Source: Simmondsia chinensis (lineage: Eukaryota > Streptophyta > Magnoliopsida > Caryophyllales > Simmondsiaceae). Taken from it: a stretch of 64,000 bases of DNA. Below the pieces are notes generated by a model, which saw only the letters and a list, made by a program, of their open reading frames with translations, was not told the DNA's origin and searched no databases. A program made the translations under genes and the position numbers. Where the stretch lies: contig JAGTTD010000013.1 in the NCBI GenBank assembly GCA_018398585.1, forward strand, positions 31,017,131-31,081,130, given 5' to 3'. Shown one piece after another: positions 10,701-21,508 of this stretch (positions within the stretch are counted from its first letter, which is position 1; each line of letters starts with the position of its first letter).

Positions 10701-13700
10701 AGCTAAAAAGGCAAACATAAAACAATACCAAACAGACCTTTAATAAACCGAAAATCCTTGTAGAATATATTTCTATGAGAACAGCTCATCCACAACAAAC
10801 ACCACTGAGAAAGGTGTATATACTAGTAATTTATCACTGCTAGAGAAACTATACGACGGTATAAGGATACCAAACATGTGAATCATCCCATCGACAGCAG
10901 AAGCAGCCAAAATTTTACCATTGTGGTTGAAGCACAAAGAAGTAATAGCTGGGGGATCTTCACCAAGTGGAAGGACTGTCTTCACAAAGTTCAAATGTCA
11001 TCAATGCATGATCAATTGTCAACAGCTCACTCAGCATCAAGATTAGGATTGCAAATGAGCTAAGCCAGATCTTTATGTCAGTTAAAGGGCCCAGGTTGTC
11101 TCGAGCTCAAACCCAGCCCAAGCTTGGTAAATTTTGATCTTGGCGGCTTGCTTCTAAACAAGCCTAGATGTGTGAATCGCAAGCTAAAAATGTGCCAAAT
11201 TACACAAAGTTTGATCCCATGAACCAAACTCAAGCCTAATTCAGCAGAAATGAGCCTAAGGAGGCAAGCTTAGCCTGGAGCTCGCGGAGCCAAGCTGGGC
11301 TCTAGCAAGTTGATCTTGAGATCAGGGTCTCCATAACTTGCCGAGCTTCAGCAGAGAAAAATGTCGGCAAGCTGAGCCAAGAGTCTGACAATCTTGGGCC
11401 CGGTTTAGCTCATTTACACTCATAATCGATATAGAAGCAATGGCAAGAAATCACATACCTGGGCCTTCCATGTCTTCATGTTCCAAACAGTTAAAGAAGC
11501 AAATCCTAGTGCGTCATTATCATTTGATCCATTCCTAAAAGAACAAAAATTCGTAGAATCTCCTGAGCGATTGAGAAGAAAGCATACATATTCTCATGCG
11601 CGAATAACACATAAAGGGGTGGCGGGGAGAAGTCGTCAAGTAAAATACTTTTATCAGGAATATGCTTCAATAATAGCTAAGCATTGAATTTTTCCCCTTC
11701 CTTCTTTTTCCCCCAATGGAGTAATTTGTTAATCATTTGAATGGAACTTAATGCACCTAAGTATTAAGCTGATTTAGCATTCTGGGATCTCACCATTTTC
11801 CATTCAAAGGCGCTAAACAATTAGTTCATGGGAAGCCCCGATGTAGACTCTATGTGTGCGCACTTCAGACATAGCCTCTCTTTCGGTAGCATCCTATAGG
11901 GGTAAGGCTTCGTATATTTCACCCTGCCCAAACCCTGCCCCGGCGGGAGCCTCTCAGACACTGGGTGGTTGTAGTTGCATGCACGCCTTGAGGTTTAAAC
12001 ATTTATCACTTAAGTACCTTACAATTCAATATATGTAATGAGATACCCAAAGGTTTGAAAATTTATATCTCAGGTACCGTCTGACAAAGTCTAATGAATT
12101 TTCATCAAAATTCGTCTATTTTTTTATTAGAAAATGCTAATATGATTTATGACTACGATGGTCTATCAGTATCTTTTCCGAAAATCTAGCAGACTATGAA
12201 AGAGATCAACAGAATTTTGACACAAGTTACGTATATATTATCAAAATAATGTGTCATGCTAGCATTTTCCAACAGAAAATCATTGGATCATGTAGAAGAC
12301 ACCTATAAATTGTTGGACTTATGTTCCACAGCAACAATTTCCATTGAAACTCTATCGAATTTTGACAAAGGGTATCTGATTGATAAAACTTTTAAAGTTC
12401 AGGGTACTTGGGTGATAAAACTTTCAAACCTTAAGATACCTCACTGTATATATTGAATTCTCAGGTTATCTAGGTAATAAATACACAAACCTCAAAGTAC
12501 CTAAGTGATAAATTCCCTACGTAAGTAAGGCCCTTGAGAAAGTGCCGCATCTCAACTCCGTTTTCTATGGTACATGCAATAATATGCTAATTAATAGACG
12601 GCTGTCAATGAAATCTCGCAATTCCTGAGTTGAAAATTGTGTTTTCATATGCTGCGTGCAACCTAATTTCCGTACAAGCTGTTGGGTACCGTGTAGGGCT
12701 AGACTATCCACCCCCAGCATGACATCTTGGTACGAAGCTCATCTCTCCCCTCCCCATATGTTAGTGGCCCTTATTAGGGCATTGTTGTACCTCTACCAAC
12801 TAAAGAACCCGAAATTCCACACTATCGATATATATATTTACACACACACAAGGACTATACAATATCTCAAGATAGTCTGACATACAAGCCATATTTTCAA
12901 ACTGGCATTACTTGGTATCAGGTGTAAACACTCATAAATGGAACGGAACCTCTTTATGTACAGCCTGTTCTAGGTGAACATCCATTCAATATTAATTTGG
13001 TTTGATCATAACTAGTAATTTCACATCTCATCAATAGACCACTTCTGATCACGTGATTTCTGAATAGTTTGAAACTCCCATTCACCGAGATACACACCAA
13101 TATCTCAATTTCTTCGTTCTCTTTCATTTATTAATGGTCTTCTCCTCATCACGAACATCCATGCATTAAGTCTCCCACCCAAATCCGGGATGGAGTATTT
13201 AGGACATCAAGGAGAACCAAAGGACATCAAAGAGAACCAACACTGGTCTATGATAGGTAGTGTCCCATGCTCTACAAACAAGAACAGTAAGAAGCCCTCA
13301 TTCTAATTTTGAGAGATCACTTGAAAAGAAAGATCCCATGACAAAAGCGACATGATAAGCACATTCACTTCAGCGGTTAAAAGAATATCGAGAATGTCTC
13401 AAAGTCACATATTTGTTATTCATATTTCCACAATGTATAAAGCTTAAAGAAGTTTATATCATCTCATATGTAGAATCATCATAACATATAATCAGCCATA
13501 TCATTAAGTGAAAAAGGGCAGAAAAAAATAGAGGAAAGGGTATACCCTAGGGAGGCTGCTGCACTAACGAAAATGGGCTCCACAGGGCTGCATTTTACAT
13601 CAAGCACCCTGCAGTACAACACATAGGATCATACACAGACAAGAAAAGGAAGAAGAGTTTAGATCAAATATTCCATCCAAGAAGAACCTTCGGAATGGTT

Positions 13701-16700
13701 GAGCTGTGCTAAGATCACAAACAACTCTTTTCGCATCTACATTCCATGCTTTAATGCCACCATCACCGGTGCCTATGAGAAGCTATTGTCAAGAAGAAGG
13801 TGCATCATATAAGCGCAAAATCAACTAAACAAAGCACATAATATTTCAGAAATAATTTAAAAATAGACCTTACCAAGCGGTCAAATTTAGGATCCCAGTC
13901 AAGTGACAAAATCTCTGCCCCACAATATATGGTGGCATTTCTTGACACTGAAGCTGATGAGTCATATGTCCATATCCTTCATGATCAATACAATAATTAA
14001 CAAAAATTAGACTTAACCCGTCGGTTGCAACCAATGAGTTGTAACAGTCAATAAATAACAAAAAGCAGAAGCATCTGACATGAACACCAGTGCAACCAAT
14101 TGATCAGCAGAAAACATAATAACAGTCAATCAAAATGCGATATTTACAAGAGTATAAACATAAGCAAACGTGCTTTGGAGGCAGGGTCACCACATTGTAT
14201 TGCATCGATAAATCTCCCACAGTTGAGCTTTTCTAAGAAGTAGATGTAAGTACTTGTGTAACGTTCGGGTTTATACCTGAGAGATCAACAATAGAAACCA
14301 TCCACCTTTTAAGGCGGACGATAGAGCAGTATAGGGAGAGACAAAAGGATCTCCACATGGTTTTCATTGATTTGGAGAAGGCACATGATAGAGTGCCAAA
14401 AGAGGTCCTATGGGGGGTTTTGGGTAGGAGAGGCATCCCCATGCCATATATCCGGGCCACTACAGACACGTATGAGGAGGCACAAACTAATGTGCGCACA
14501 GCGAAAGGGGAGACTGACACCTTTCCTATTACAGTTGGGTACACTAAGGTTTTGCCTTGAGTCCCTGTCTGTTCATTCTAGTTATGGATGAGCTCACTAG
14601 ACACATCCAAGGAGAGGTGCCTTGGTGTATGCTTTTTGCAGATGACATAGTTTTGGTGGGGGATTCTTAAGCGGACATAAATGAGATGCTGGAATTGTGG
14701 AGAAGCACTTTGGAATCGAAGGGATTACGGATTAGCAGATCTAAGACCGAGTATATGGAATTCAAATTTGGCCATTCCACAGCAACTAGTACAGAGGATG
14801 TCAAGATAGAATCAGAGACCATACCGAGTAACGAGAGTTTCAGATACTTGGGTTCCATGATACAACAGAACGGTGAGGTTGACGAGGATGTCAACAACAG
14901 GATTAACGTAGGATGGCAGAAGTGGAGGATGGCCTCCGGGGTGCTTTGCGATAGAAAGTTCCAGCTAAAGCTAAAGGGAAAATACTACAGGACGGTAGTG
15001 AGACCGACTATGTTGTATGGGGCAGAGTGTCGTCCAATGAAACAACATCAAACACAGAGGATGAAGGTGGCAGAGATGAGGATGCTGCGCTGGATGTGTG
15101 GCCACACAAGGAAGGATAGGATCAGGAACGATGTAATAAGAGGTAAATTGGGTGTAGCCTCGATCGAGGATAAATTGAGGAAGCACCGCTTGAGATGGTT
15201 TGGACATGTTAGCAGGAGACCGACCACAGCTCCAGTCAGGAGATGTGAACAGCTACATACTAGGCTAGGTAGAAGAGGGAGGGGCAGGCCAAAAAGGAGT
15301 TGGCTGGAGACGATCCAACACGACCTAACCCACCTAAACCTAAGGGAGGAGATGGCCTTAGATAAGGCTCAACGGAGGGCTAGCATAGGGGTAGCGGATG
15401 TAGCAGCGTAGAGTAGTGCGGCGAATGACTGGTAGTTTGGGATTTCTAGGCAGTCATAACCCCAGATAGTGCACTTATCTTCTGTTTTGTTGCTTTCATT
15501 ATTTCTTTATTATTGGACATGTACTATTTGCTCTACTATGTGCCTTAGTTGTCTTCTGTGGGATATATTTTATAGTGCTAGTTTTACGCTGTGTCCTGTG
15601 CTGATGCTTTGTTGCTTCCATGGTTTCCAGGATACCATGTTCTCTTGACAACTTGATCTTCAGGATGGGAGTCCTCAGAAACAGCCTCTCTTCCACCCAG
15701 AAGGGGGAAGGCTGCGTACATCCACCCCCCCGACCCTGCTTAGTGCGGGAGCCACTGTGGCACTGGGACTGTTGTTGTTGTTGTTGTAGATGTAAGTACT
15801 TGTGTAACAAAGTAAAACCTCTCAAATGGATAACATGACACTACATCCAGATTCCTGAAAGTGATTAAAATTTGTTATTACCCAATACAAATCAACCACT
15901 GAAACTTAACTTGGAATCCAAGCATGTACCGAATGAGACATTTCTCATCAATTTCCAAAATAAGAGACGCCATCTTCTAAGCTTTTGCTCCTTTAAAGTA
16001 GTCTATACATTATCAAGCACATAACACTCAATTCTTTTTTCCAAAAATAGTTGAAAAGCGCGAGACCACTCTCCAGTAGTGAATTCTATTGGTCCAGTTC
16101 CAGCAATAACTGAACTCATAAGTAACCCAAAATGCTTTTCATATCATAAAAAAATGGGACCTTTTCTCACTCTAGCTAGCATAGATGCAATTCCATACCA
16201 TCTTTATTCAGAAATGGAGCAACATGGTCTTACTTGTTTCGTCAAGATGATAACATGGTTTACAGTGGCTCTTCGCAGGCTCAATAAAGCATCTATCTAT
16301 CATCTAAAAGTAAAAGAGAGTGAAAAAATAGAACAATTTTCTTCTATGAACCATCCTTAGTGATGCATAAAACCACAATCTAACCATCCATAAAAATATG
16401 TTTTTTGAACATGCCATAAAAACGTGTTGGGTAATAGCATATCATGTAATTTGTATGCTTGGTTCAAAATCAGATACTGAGGATGGTGTAAAGATGCAGC
16501 TAGTAAGTTGCTATGGGAAAAAGGAGGAAGACAAAATATTGCCACTTTTCTTAGATAAAGAAAAGGAAAAGTCACCACCACAAACCAATCAATGGAGTAA
16601 GTACCTTACTGTTCCATCCGCAGATGCACTCGCTATGTTATTCCCCGAGGCAGAAAACCGGGACTTACTTATCGGACTTGTGTGACCTAAGAAAGTTTCC

Positions 16701-19700
16701 TGAGACAATTGGTCATATGAGTACAATAACTAGTGCTTAAGGAACCACTAAAACAAATATAAGTACAAATACTAACAGACAAAGCATTAAAAATAGGAAG
16801 AAACTATGTACTAACACAAGTTAATCAGAAGCTTCACCTGAAAGTTCACTTTCACTTCCGAAAATTCGTCTTCTCCCAACACCAGAGTCACCTTTTCTGT
16901 ATGCAGCACGCAATAATAAATGAACACGAAAACAAGACCCATGGTTATCTAGAGGGTATATTACGGATATGCAATTAGCTTACACAAGAAGGTGGTAGCA
17001 TTTCATCAAATAGAAAGAGCAAATGCAGACATATGTGCCCCTTTTTAAAAGCATGATTTTGATCTGTGCTAGTGACTTACTGAAACTTACACCTCTAAAC
17101 TTTAACTTCAAATACTTCCCTTCCCACCCTCTTGTTCGCAGGGTGGTCAGATTATAGTTCTCAAAGTCTCAGTCCCAAGATACCATCACGGTAGCTACAA
17201 ATAAGCACTCGGTATCTAAGAGCCTTTCTTTTTCAAAGACTACGTATATACGGCCCAAGCATTAATCAGTTGTCGCCACTGTTTCATTACACCGTTGACA
17301 GAACAGTGAAGAAGCACAAAACTTAAATTAAGTGGTTTATAAAATCTGATGCAAAAAGCAGAAGAGCCCCGTGACTTGTATCAGAAATTGATGTTCAACT
17401 GCTAAAACCACCCAAAGAAGGAACACAGTTTATCCCACATTAGAGAGATCAACAAGAAGCCTAACCATTCCCATCAACACCTTAAACACAAAGAACATCT
17501 TTACGAAGAGAAAGATCTCTTCCAATCATGAAGACACTCCCCAATCTTCACGTTTCCTAATATATAAGGATGAACATCAAGTTAGATATGCTATCAAAAA
17601 AAAAAAAAAAAAGTTATATACTCCATAATTTGTCACTCCTGCTCCTTATAATTGCATACTAGCATAACTCATTCTGTCTTTGCTAGCCAAAATTAAAGTA
17701 ATTAACTCACTCATCAAAAAATTTACAGGCATAATTATTAAATAATCTCTACTCTGATGCTAACGCAACCAACAGAACAAACTGGTGGTCAAGGAAAATG
17801 ATTATTTACCACCATTAGGCATGCCGTACAGTGGAACTTCCTGACTATCAGCAGCCTTAATATCTGCAGGTCGATTCACCGAAGAATTTGAAACATAGCC
17901 TACAGTAGATGCAGCTCCAGCATCCAAATTCATTGCAGCTCCACTTACAACCAAGTCTTGAATTCCAGCTTCTGCTTCGCCTCTATGCATTGCAGAACCA
18001 CCTCCTTGAGAATTCCTAGATGGGATTGATACCTCTGAAGCCTCAATCATTGAGCCCCCAGAGGCTGTGGATATTGAATTGTCTGAATTCTTCATCAATA
18101 CAGCACCACTGAGTGGAAAACAACAATTTTAATCAAAATATGTTTAACAGCACTTGTGTCCTTTCAGGGGCGGGAGACAGAAGTAATCACATGGGAAATC
18201 AACTTATGCGTCCCAGATATATAAAAACGGAGAGGCGTTACTCATGTATAATGACATTACTAAGTTTTGTTTTCATTTAGGGAAAGTAACCATAAGACTT
18301 CAAATAGGACTATACAGGAGGTACTTTTTGTATTCCTCCTTGAAAAGAAGGCGGGGGAACAAAGGAACTGTTGTAATCCCGGTATCCTACCTCTTGAATT
18401 GGCGTAAGTGAGCCTCTTTTTCTTCCAATACAGCCTGGAGCTGTGATAGCTTAAGATTAAGCTGCTTAATGTCTCTCCTGAGACGGCTGACAGTATCCTT
18501 CTCAAAACTCATCTTCAATAAAGCCGGGATACGTTGGAAGGTTAAGGAAATATTCTTTCATATGATATGTTCATTTGATGGTGAAATAACACCCATGATT
18601 AGGTCAAAATTAAGCGAAAACAATAAAAAAACAAAGCATGAATAATCTACACTACACAATCGTGAAGGTTACACTCCATACAGTCATTACATCTACAGTT
18701 GGCCAAAGAGTAATTATAAAGATAGCGTTGATTTGAACACCAACAATCCAATATGCATATTTCACATACTTTTTTAATACATTGGTATGATTCAGACACA
18801 GCATTTTGAAAAGGAATGCAAACCATTTTCTAAATTATCCAGATACTGTAAATTTCCAGTCCAAAACAAACTTAGTACAATGTCAAATTTCCCAATAGAT
18901 TGAAATATCGGTAAGAAAATTTTGATGTTGGTCTAATGGCATTATCAGCCATTAAATGGGTTCTTGAAAAAGATTAATTTTCCTTGGAGGGGAAAAAGAA
19001 TCATATCAAAAGACAACTAGGGAGTGGACTAACTTTCAAGAAGTGACTGAATACAGATAATACTTTAAGAAATGCGGGACACGCGGTTTAAGAAGAAAAG
19101 AACACTTGTGACAAAATAACTAGAACAGAAGAGAACTTAACATAGTACAAAAAGACAAAGGATATGACTACCATTGAACATCTGACTTAAAAAGTTTCTA
19201 GTTGACAGATGTAAAGCATCAAACCAATCCTTTGAGAAGTAAACCCGAAACTGAGGATCTATTCTGGCGTCCTTTAAATAAGGAATAGCTGCATGTTATT
19301 CCAAACGCACAAATTAAAATGAGATGGTATAAGGCAACACTAGAAAAAGAACACTAGAGGGACTTCTTGGGATTTATTTACTTATTTCTTATCAGCCAAA
19401 GAAATATGCTTAGGATCAAAAGAAAAGGGACAGGAAAGAAGAAAGCAAAACTCACCAAACCAAGGGATCCAATCTCCTCCTTTCTGTTGCAACTCATTTC
19501 CCATCATACCAAAAAACTCCTCAACTTTGTCACTCCTACCCGACCGCATAGCATACACAATATAATAACGGAAAATAGAGGTCTCCAGTTTAGAAAGTGA
19601 AGTTATAAAAACTGTCTCAGAGGAAGAAAAGCATTGCTTCAAAAAATTAAGTAGGTCAACCAATTTTCCCGCCTGGAATTGTGGTATATACACCGTGAAA

Positions 19701-19843
19701 ATTAAATCTAATATCTTATCTGCTTCAAATCCTTTCCCAATATCTGTATTCAGCTCTGTCTCAAAGGCTTGCAGAGTGTTTGTAAAACCTCTAAAGACAA
19801 GAAATTCTCTAACGAGTTCCTCTGCATACTGCATGTGTTCCAT
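7757..19843 (-). CDS. WDR91: WDR91-like WD40 repeat protein (14 coding exons, 655 aa)
   Basis: Exons, 5' to 3' on the minus strand: 19843-19456, 19288-19166, 18532-18391, 18108-17810, 16896-16838, 16699-16605, 13976-13874, 13782-13688, 13608-13546, 11534-11459, 10979-10871, 10410-10298, 9938-9771, 7891-7757. They total 1,968 nt in one frame. The start is [14 protein letters not shown], seven bases inside an exon, so the leader is spliced. Residues 1-130 form the conserved helical N-terminal region of WDR91 proteins; about 178-217 is a likely coiled coil ([15 protein letters not shown]); about 218-317 is a Ser/Gly/Ala-rich linker; about 330-655 is a WD40 propeller with units such as [27 protein letters not shown] and [14 protein letters not shown]. 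Animal WDR91 acts with WDR81 on endosomes, lowering PI3P and serving as a Rab7 effector. An equivalent plant role is inferred. Intron 2 is U12-type AT-AC and intron 12 is GC-AG; several introns carry transposons. Confidence 0.93.
8063..8483. mobile_element. Non-autonomous hAT-like element, GAGCC-rich family
   Basis: It starts TAGGGGTATAAATGAG and ends CTCAGATATGCCTCTA, inverted relative to each other. The interior is rich in GAGCTCG, AAGCC and GAGCC words. The flanks TGTTTTCA and GTTTTATA are only partly similar, so the duplication is decayed. It lies in the last WDR91 intron. Confidence 0.55.
8753..9045 (-). mobile_element. Complete TRIM / SMART-like miniature LTR retrotransposon (293 bp)
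   Basis: Two 72-bp direct repeats (8753-8824 and 8974-9045) differ at only a few positions. On the minus strand each begins TGTTAGAG and ends CTTGACA, the TG...CA form of an LTR. Directly after the 5' LTR comes TGGTATCAGAGCC, the standard plant primer-binding site for initiator methionine tRNA. Directly before the 3' LTR comes GTGAGGGGGCA, a polypurine tract. Perfect 5-bp duplications GAAAC flank it (8748-8752 and 9046-9050). There is no coding capacity, so it must be mobilised in trans. Size and layout match the very small SMART-type TRIMs known from plants. Confidence 0.93.
9939..10297 (-). other. GC-AG intron of WDR91
   Basis: The upstream exon ends GATGGAAAG and the intron begins gcaagtatcc; it ends gtgattcag before ATATTCGAGTGG. 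Joining AAG to ATA gives SDGKIFEW, the expected WD-repeat end. No GT is available at that position, so this is a GC-donor intron, a minor class spliced by the ordinary U2 spliceosome. It contains a GGCTCCATTTGG-type MITE (about 10016-10266). Confidence 0.9.
10016..10267. mobile_element. Short MITE with GCTCCATTTGG ends
   Basis: The left end CAGCTCCATTTGGTTTAAC is answered by the right end AAAACAAACAGAGCCTTC. The subterminal TTTTCCTCC and complementary GGAAGAAAATG are also inverted. About 250 bp, non-coding, inside the GC-AG intron of WDR91. Confidence 0.55.
10513..10740. mobile_element. Short foldback MITE with GTTTGGTATC-type ends
   Basis: The left end AAGGCATGTTCGGTATCATT is inverted relative to the right end AATACCAAACAGACCTTT. 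Internal AAACTAAAAACCAG and TTTTTAG tracts are complementary. The same family is recognisable at 26878, 46873, 53200 and 56139. Confidence 0.55.
11044..11424. mobile_element. Decayed hAT-like element, GAGCC-rich family
   Basis: It starts TAGGATTGCAAATGAGC and ends GCTCATTTACACTCATA, a decayed version of the TAGGGGTGTAAATGAGCC ends. Flanks ATCAAGAT and ATCGATAT match at 6 of 8 positions. It lies in a WDR91 intron. Confidence 0.5.
11865..11978 (+). mobile_element. SINE body fragment
   Basis: TAGCCTCTCTTTCGGTAGC, then GGGGTAAGGCTTCGTATATT, then GGCGGGAGCCTCTCAGACAC and a TTG-like tail: the Au-like SINE body in plus orientation. Its 5' part is degenerate and there is no 5S head. It lies in the WDR91 intron 11535-13545. 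Confidence 0.7.
11985..12520. repeat. Palindromic GGTTTGAAAATTTATC repeat
   Basis: The block opens CCTTGAGGTTTAAACATTTA and closes AACCTCAAAGTACCTAAGTG, with more complementary copies of 'GGTACCxxxGATAAAxTTT' inside. Related blocks lie at 4550-4835, 6265-6805 and 39250-39505. It behaves like a long-armed foldback element and is non-coding. Confidence 0.45.
14263..15786 (+). mobile_element. 5'-truncated RTE-type LINE whose 3' end matches the SINE body
   Basis: A perfect 22-bp duplication beginning TAGATGTAAGTACTTG flanks the element (14241-14262 and 15787-15808). It opens inside the reverse transcriptase domain. From about 14335 the frame reads [20 protein letters not shown], typical of plant RTE/BovB-like LINEs. 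After a frameshift near 14545 comes [19 protein letters not shown] and the catalytic FADD motif (near 14640). An in-frame stop at 14668-14670 precedes a 241-codon frame covering the RT thumb and C-terminal region ([31 protein letters not shown]). The 3' part from about 15661 is the same Au-like body and (TTG)n tail as the SINEs here. It is dead but structurally clear and lies antisense in a WDR91 intron. Confidence 0.93.
14686..15411 (+). pseudogene. LINE reverse transcriptase C-terminal fragment
   Basis: A 241-residue open frame, the longest uninterrupted part of the LINE reading frame. It holds the region after the FADD catalytic site: [33 protein letters not shown] and [14 protein letters not shown]. 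In intact RTE-type elements this follows directly from the fingers/palm part; here a stop codon at 14668-14670 separates it. It is not a host gene because the 22-bp duplication encloses it. Confidence 0.9.
16605..16699 (-). other. WDR91 exon 6 and choice of its donor
   Basis: Two GT donors are close together here. Using GGAACAGTAAG|gtacttac gives DGTVR and joins to GATATGGACATATG as VRIWTYD, the expected WD motif. The nearer GT, giving GGAACA|gtaagg, would break the frame, so the downstream donor was chosen. Confidence 0.85.
18533..19165 (-). other. U12-type AT-AC intron of WDR91
   Basis: On the minus strand the upstream exon ends AATGGTAGTC and the intron starts ATATCCTTTG, the exact U12 AT-AC donor consensus. 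The intron ends with TTCCTTAAC, the exact U12 branch-site consensus, followed by CTTCCAAC, so the branch A is about 9-10 nt from the AC acceptor. Joining C to GTATCCCGG yields FNGSRIPALLK, the expected continuation. No GT-AG alternative preserves the frame. Confidence 0.93.
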
Positions 19844-21243
19844 CTTGTCCCTGCAAGCAACATATAAACATCCGATACTTCTCAAAATCAGGGGAAAAAT
19901 GAGGATTCATAAAAAAGTAAACCATATTCTTCACTAGAATACTTGCGAACTTGGAAAAGGAAACATTCTAAGGCACATATAATGGATGTAAAACATATTA
20001 GACGACAAAAAATCCCTCAACCAAGAATCGTAGCAGAGTGATTGCAATGGCAGCCATAAAATAAATCAAAAATACACATTCACACAATTTCCACTAATTA
20101 AGTTGGAAACATTTGAACCCATATCCCAACAAGTACCAAGAAAAACAACGTTTGTCAACCTAGATCATAAAGTAGGTCTTCTTATAATCAAGGACTTCTG
20201 GAGAATCCCGTAAAAGCTCAATATTTAATTGGACATTTTTTTATCATTTCCCAAGAAGCCAAAGTGTTGAAGAAAACCCCAAGCCCTCTCTTCCACCTTT
20301 TTCAGAGGAAAGTCTTAGAAGCGATCTTGACCAAACCCAAGCTATTGAAAATGCCAATTCTTAACATCTCCTAGCTTAAGGACAATGAAGAAGAATCTTG
20401 TTAAGGATTTTCCTCCATTTTCTTACAAGGAGGTTCATGGACTAGGATTAACGACAATTAGACCTTGCGCAACTAAGTGACATAGTCTACCTACAAGAGT
20501 CCAACAAGAAAATATGGCAAAAGAAAAGAATATTCTAATGTCAATTGTCAACTATCTAATACAACCCTCACGTCAAAGGTCTTTGGTGAATCCCTAACAA
20601 TTATTTGGTGTACATTCTTAAGGTAACAAATGATCCTGTTTCGTGTCCATGTATTATCCATAATTTTCTTTATTGAAAAAAGAAAGGATAATAAGAGACA
20701 GAATATGTACAAAGACTTAAGGACAAAATGTTCTCAAAATTACAAAAAATAAGAAAAAATGCATAAACTAATAACATAAAGCCTCCAGTCCCCTTATAAA
20801 TCAACTAAGGCTATGTCAACAAAGCTTCCAAAGCTCTTTGTCCAAAGAGCTCCTAAAAAGACTACATTGTCCCATAAGAAATTAACTGGTTTATGTTGAT
20901 CTACAGTTGAAACCCACTCCAACCACTTTAAGGCTCTACTCAATGAGTTCTTCTCTTTTCCATCTTTCGAAATGCTGCTTGCACAGACTAAATTATCAAT
21001 GTTCGTCTATATTCACTCTGTTGCTAAATACATAAGATAGTAAAACAAATGACTAGCAGATCAATCACGTGCAATGAGAATGAAGACAGTGTACCCAATT
21101 CAAATCCATGCTTCGTAGTCCAGAACGGATTCGGCTTGGGGGCTAACGACATCGCTTCATTTTTCACATTGTGATAAAAGAAAATCAGATGATAAAATGC
21201 CTCACAATTAACAAAATTCTTGTCAATTCCTTTAGGGTCAATT

Positions 21244-21508
21244 TGTACAACAAAAACAACAACAACAACAGGCCCAGTGCCTCAAGGGCTCCTGCCTAAG
21301 CGGAGTCTAGGGGGTAAATGTACGCAGCCTTACCCCTTCAGAGTGTAACCCTGCCAAGAGGCTGTTTCCGAGAACCTCCAACCTTATATGGTTGGCAACA
21401 CGAGGACTTCCCAAGAGGTCACCCATCCTGGTGCTACTCTCGCCTAAGCACGCTTAACTTCGGAGTTCTAATGGGATCCGGTGCATTAGTGCCTGGTAAA
21501 TGAACCCT
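21244..21508 (-). mobile_element. 5S rRNA-headed SINE, full-length copy
   Basis: Target-site duplications TTTAGGGTCAATT (21231-21243) and TTTAGGGTCAGTT (from about 21509) enclose the element. On the minus strand it starts GGGTTCATTTACCAGGCACT, runs through a 5S-like region (CCGGATCCCATTAGAACTCC, AGTTAAGCGTGCTTAGGC, GGATGGGTGACCTC, AAGTCCTCGTGTTGCCAACC), continues into the Au-like body (TCTCGGAAACAGCC, GGTAAGGCTGCGTACATT) and ends in (TTG)n. All three 5S internal promoter blocks (box A, intermediate element, box C) are present, so the copy could have been transcribed by RNA polymerase III. Confidence 0.92.

Larger units (their letters stand above)
13977..16604 (-). other. WDR91 intron enlarged by a LINE insertion
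   Basis: The intron is bounded by GGAACAGTAAG|gtactt upstream and catgaag|GATATGG downstream. It holds the RTE-type LINE at 14263-15786. The rest (13977-14240 and 15809-16604) shows no credible coding sequence. Confidence 0.85.

Noticed and set aside
14686..15411. 241-codon open frame as a host gene
   Set aside because: It encodes the C-terminal part of an RTE-type reverse transcriptase, is preceded in frame by a stop after the FADD motif, and lies inside a 22-bp target duplication.
19161..19172. Ordinary GT donor at 19171 (AATG|gtagtc) for WDR91 intron 2
   Set aside because: No AG acceptor gives the required frame at exon 3. The AT-AC pair fits the exact U12 signals and yields the conserved protein join.
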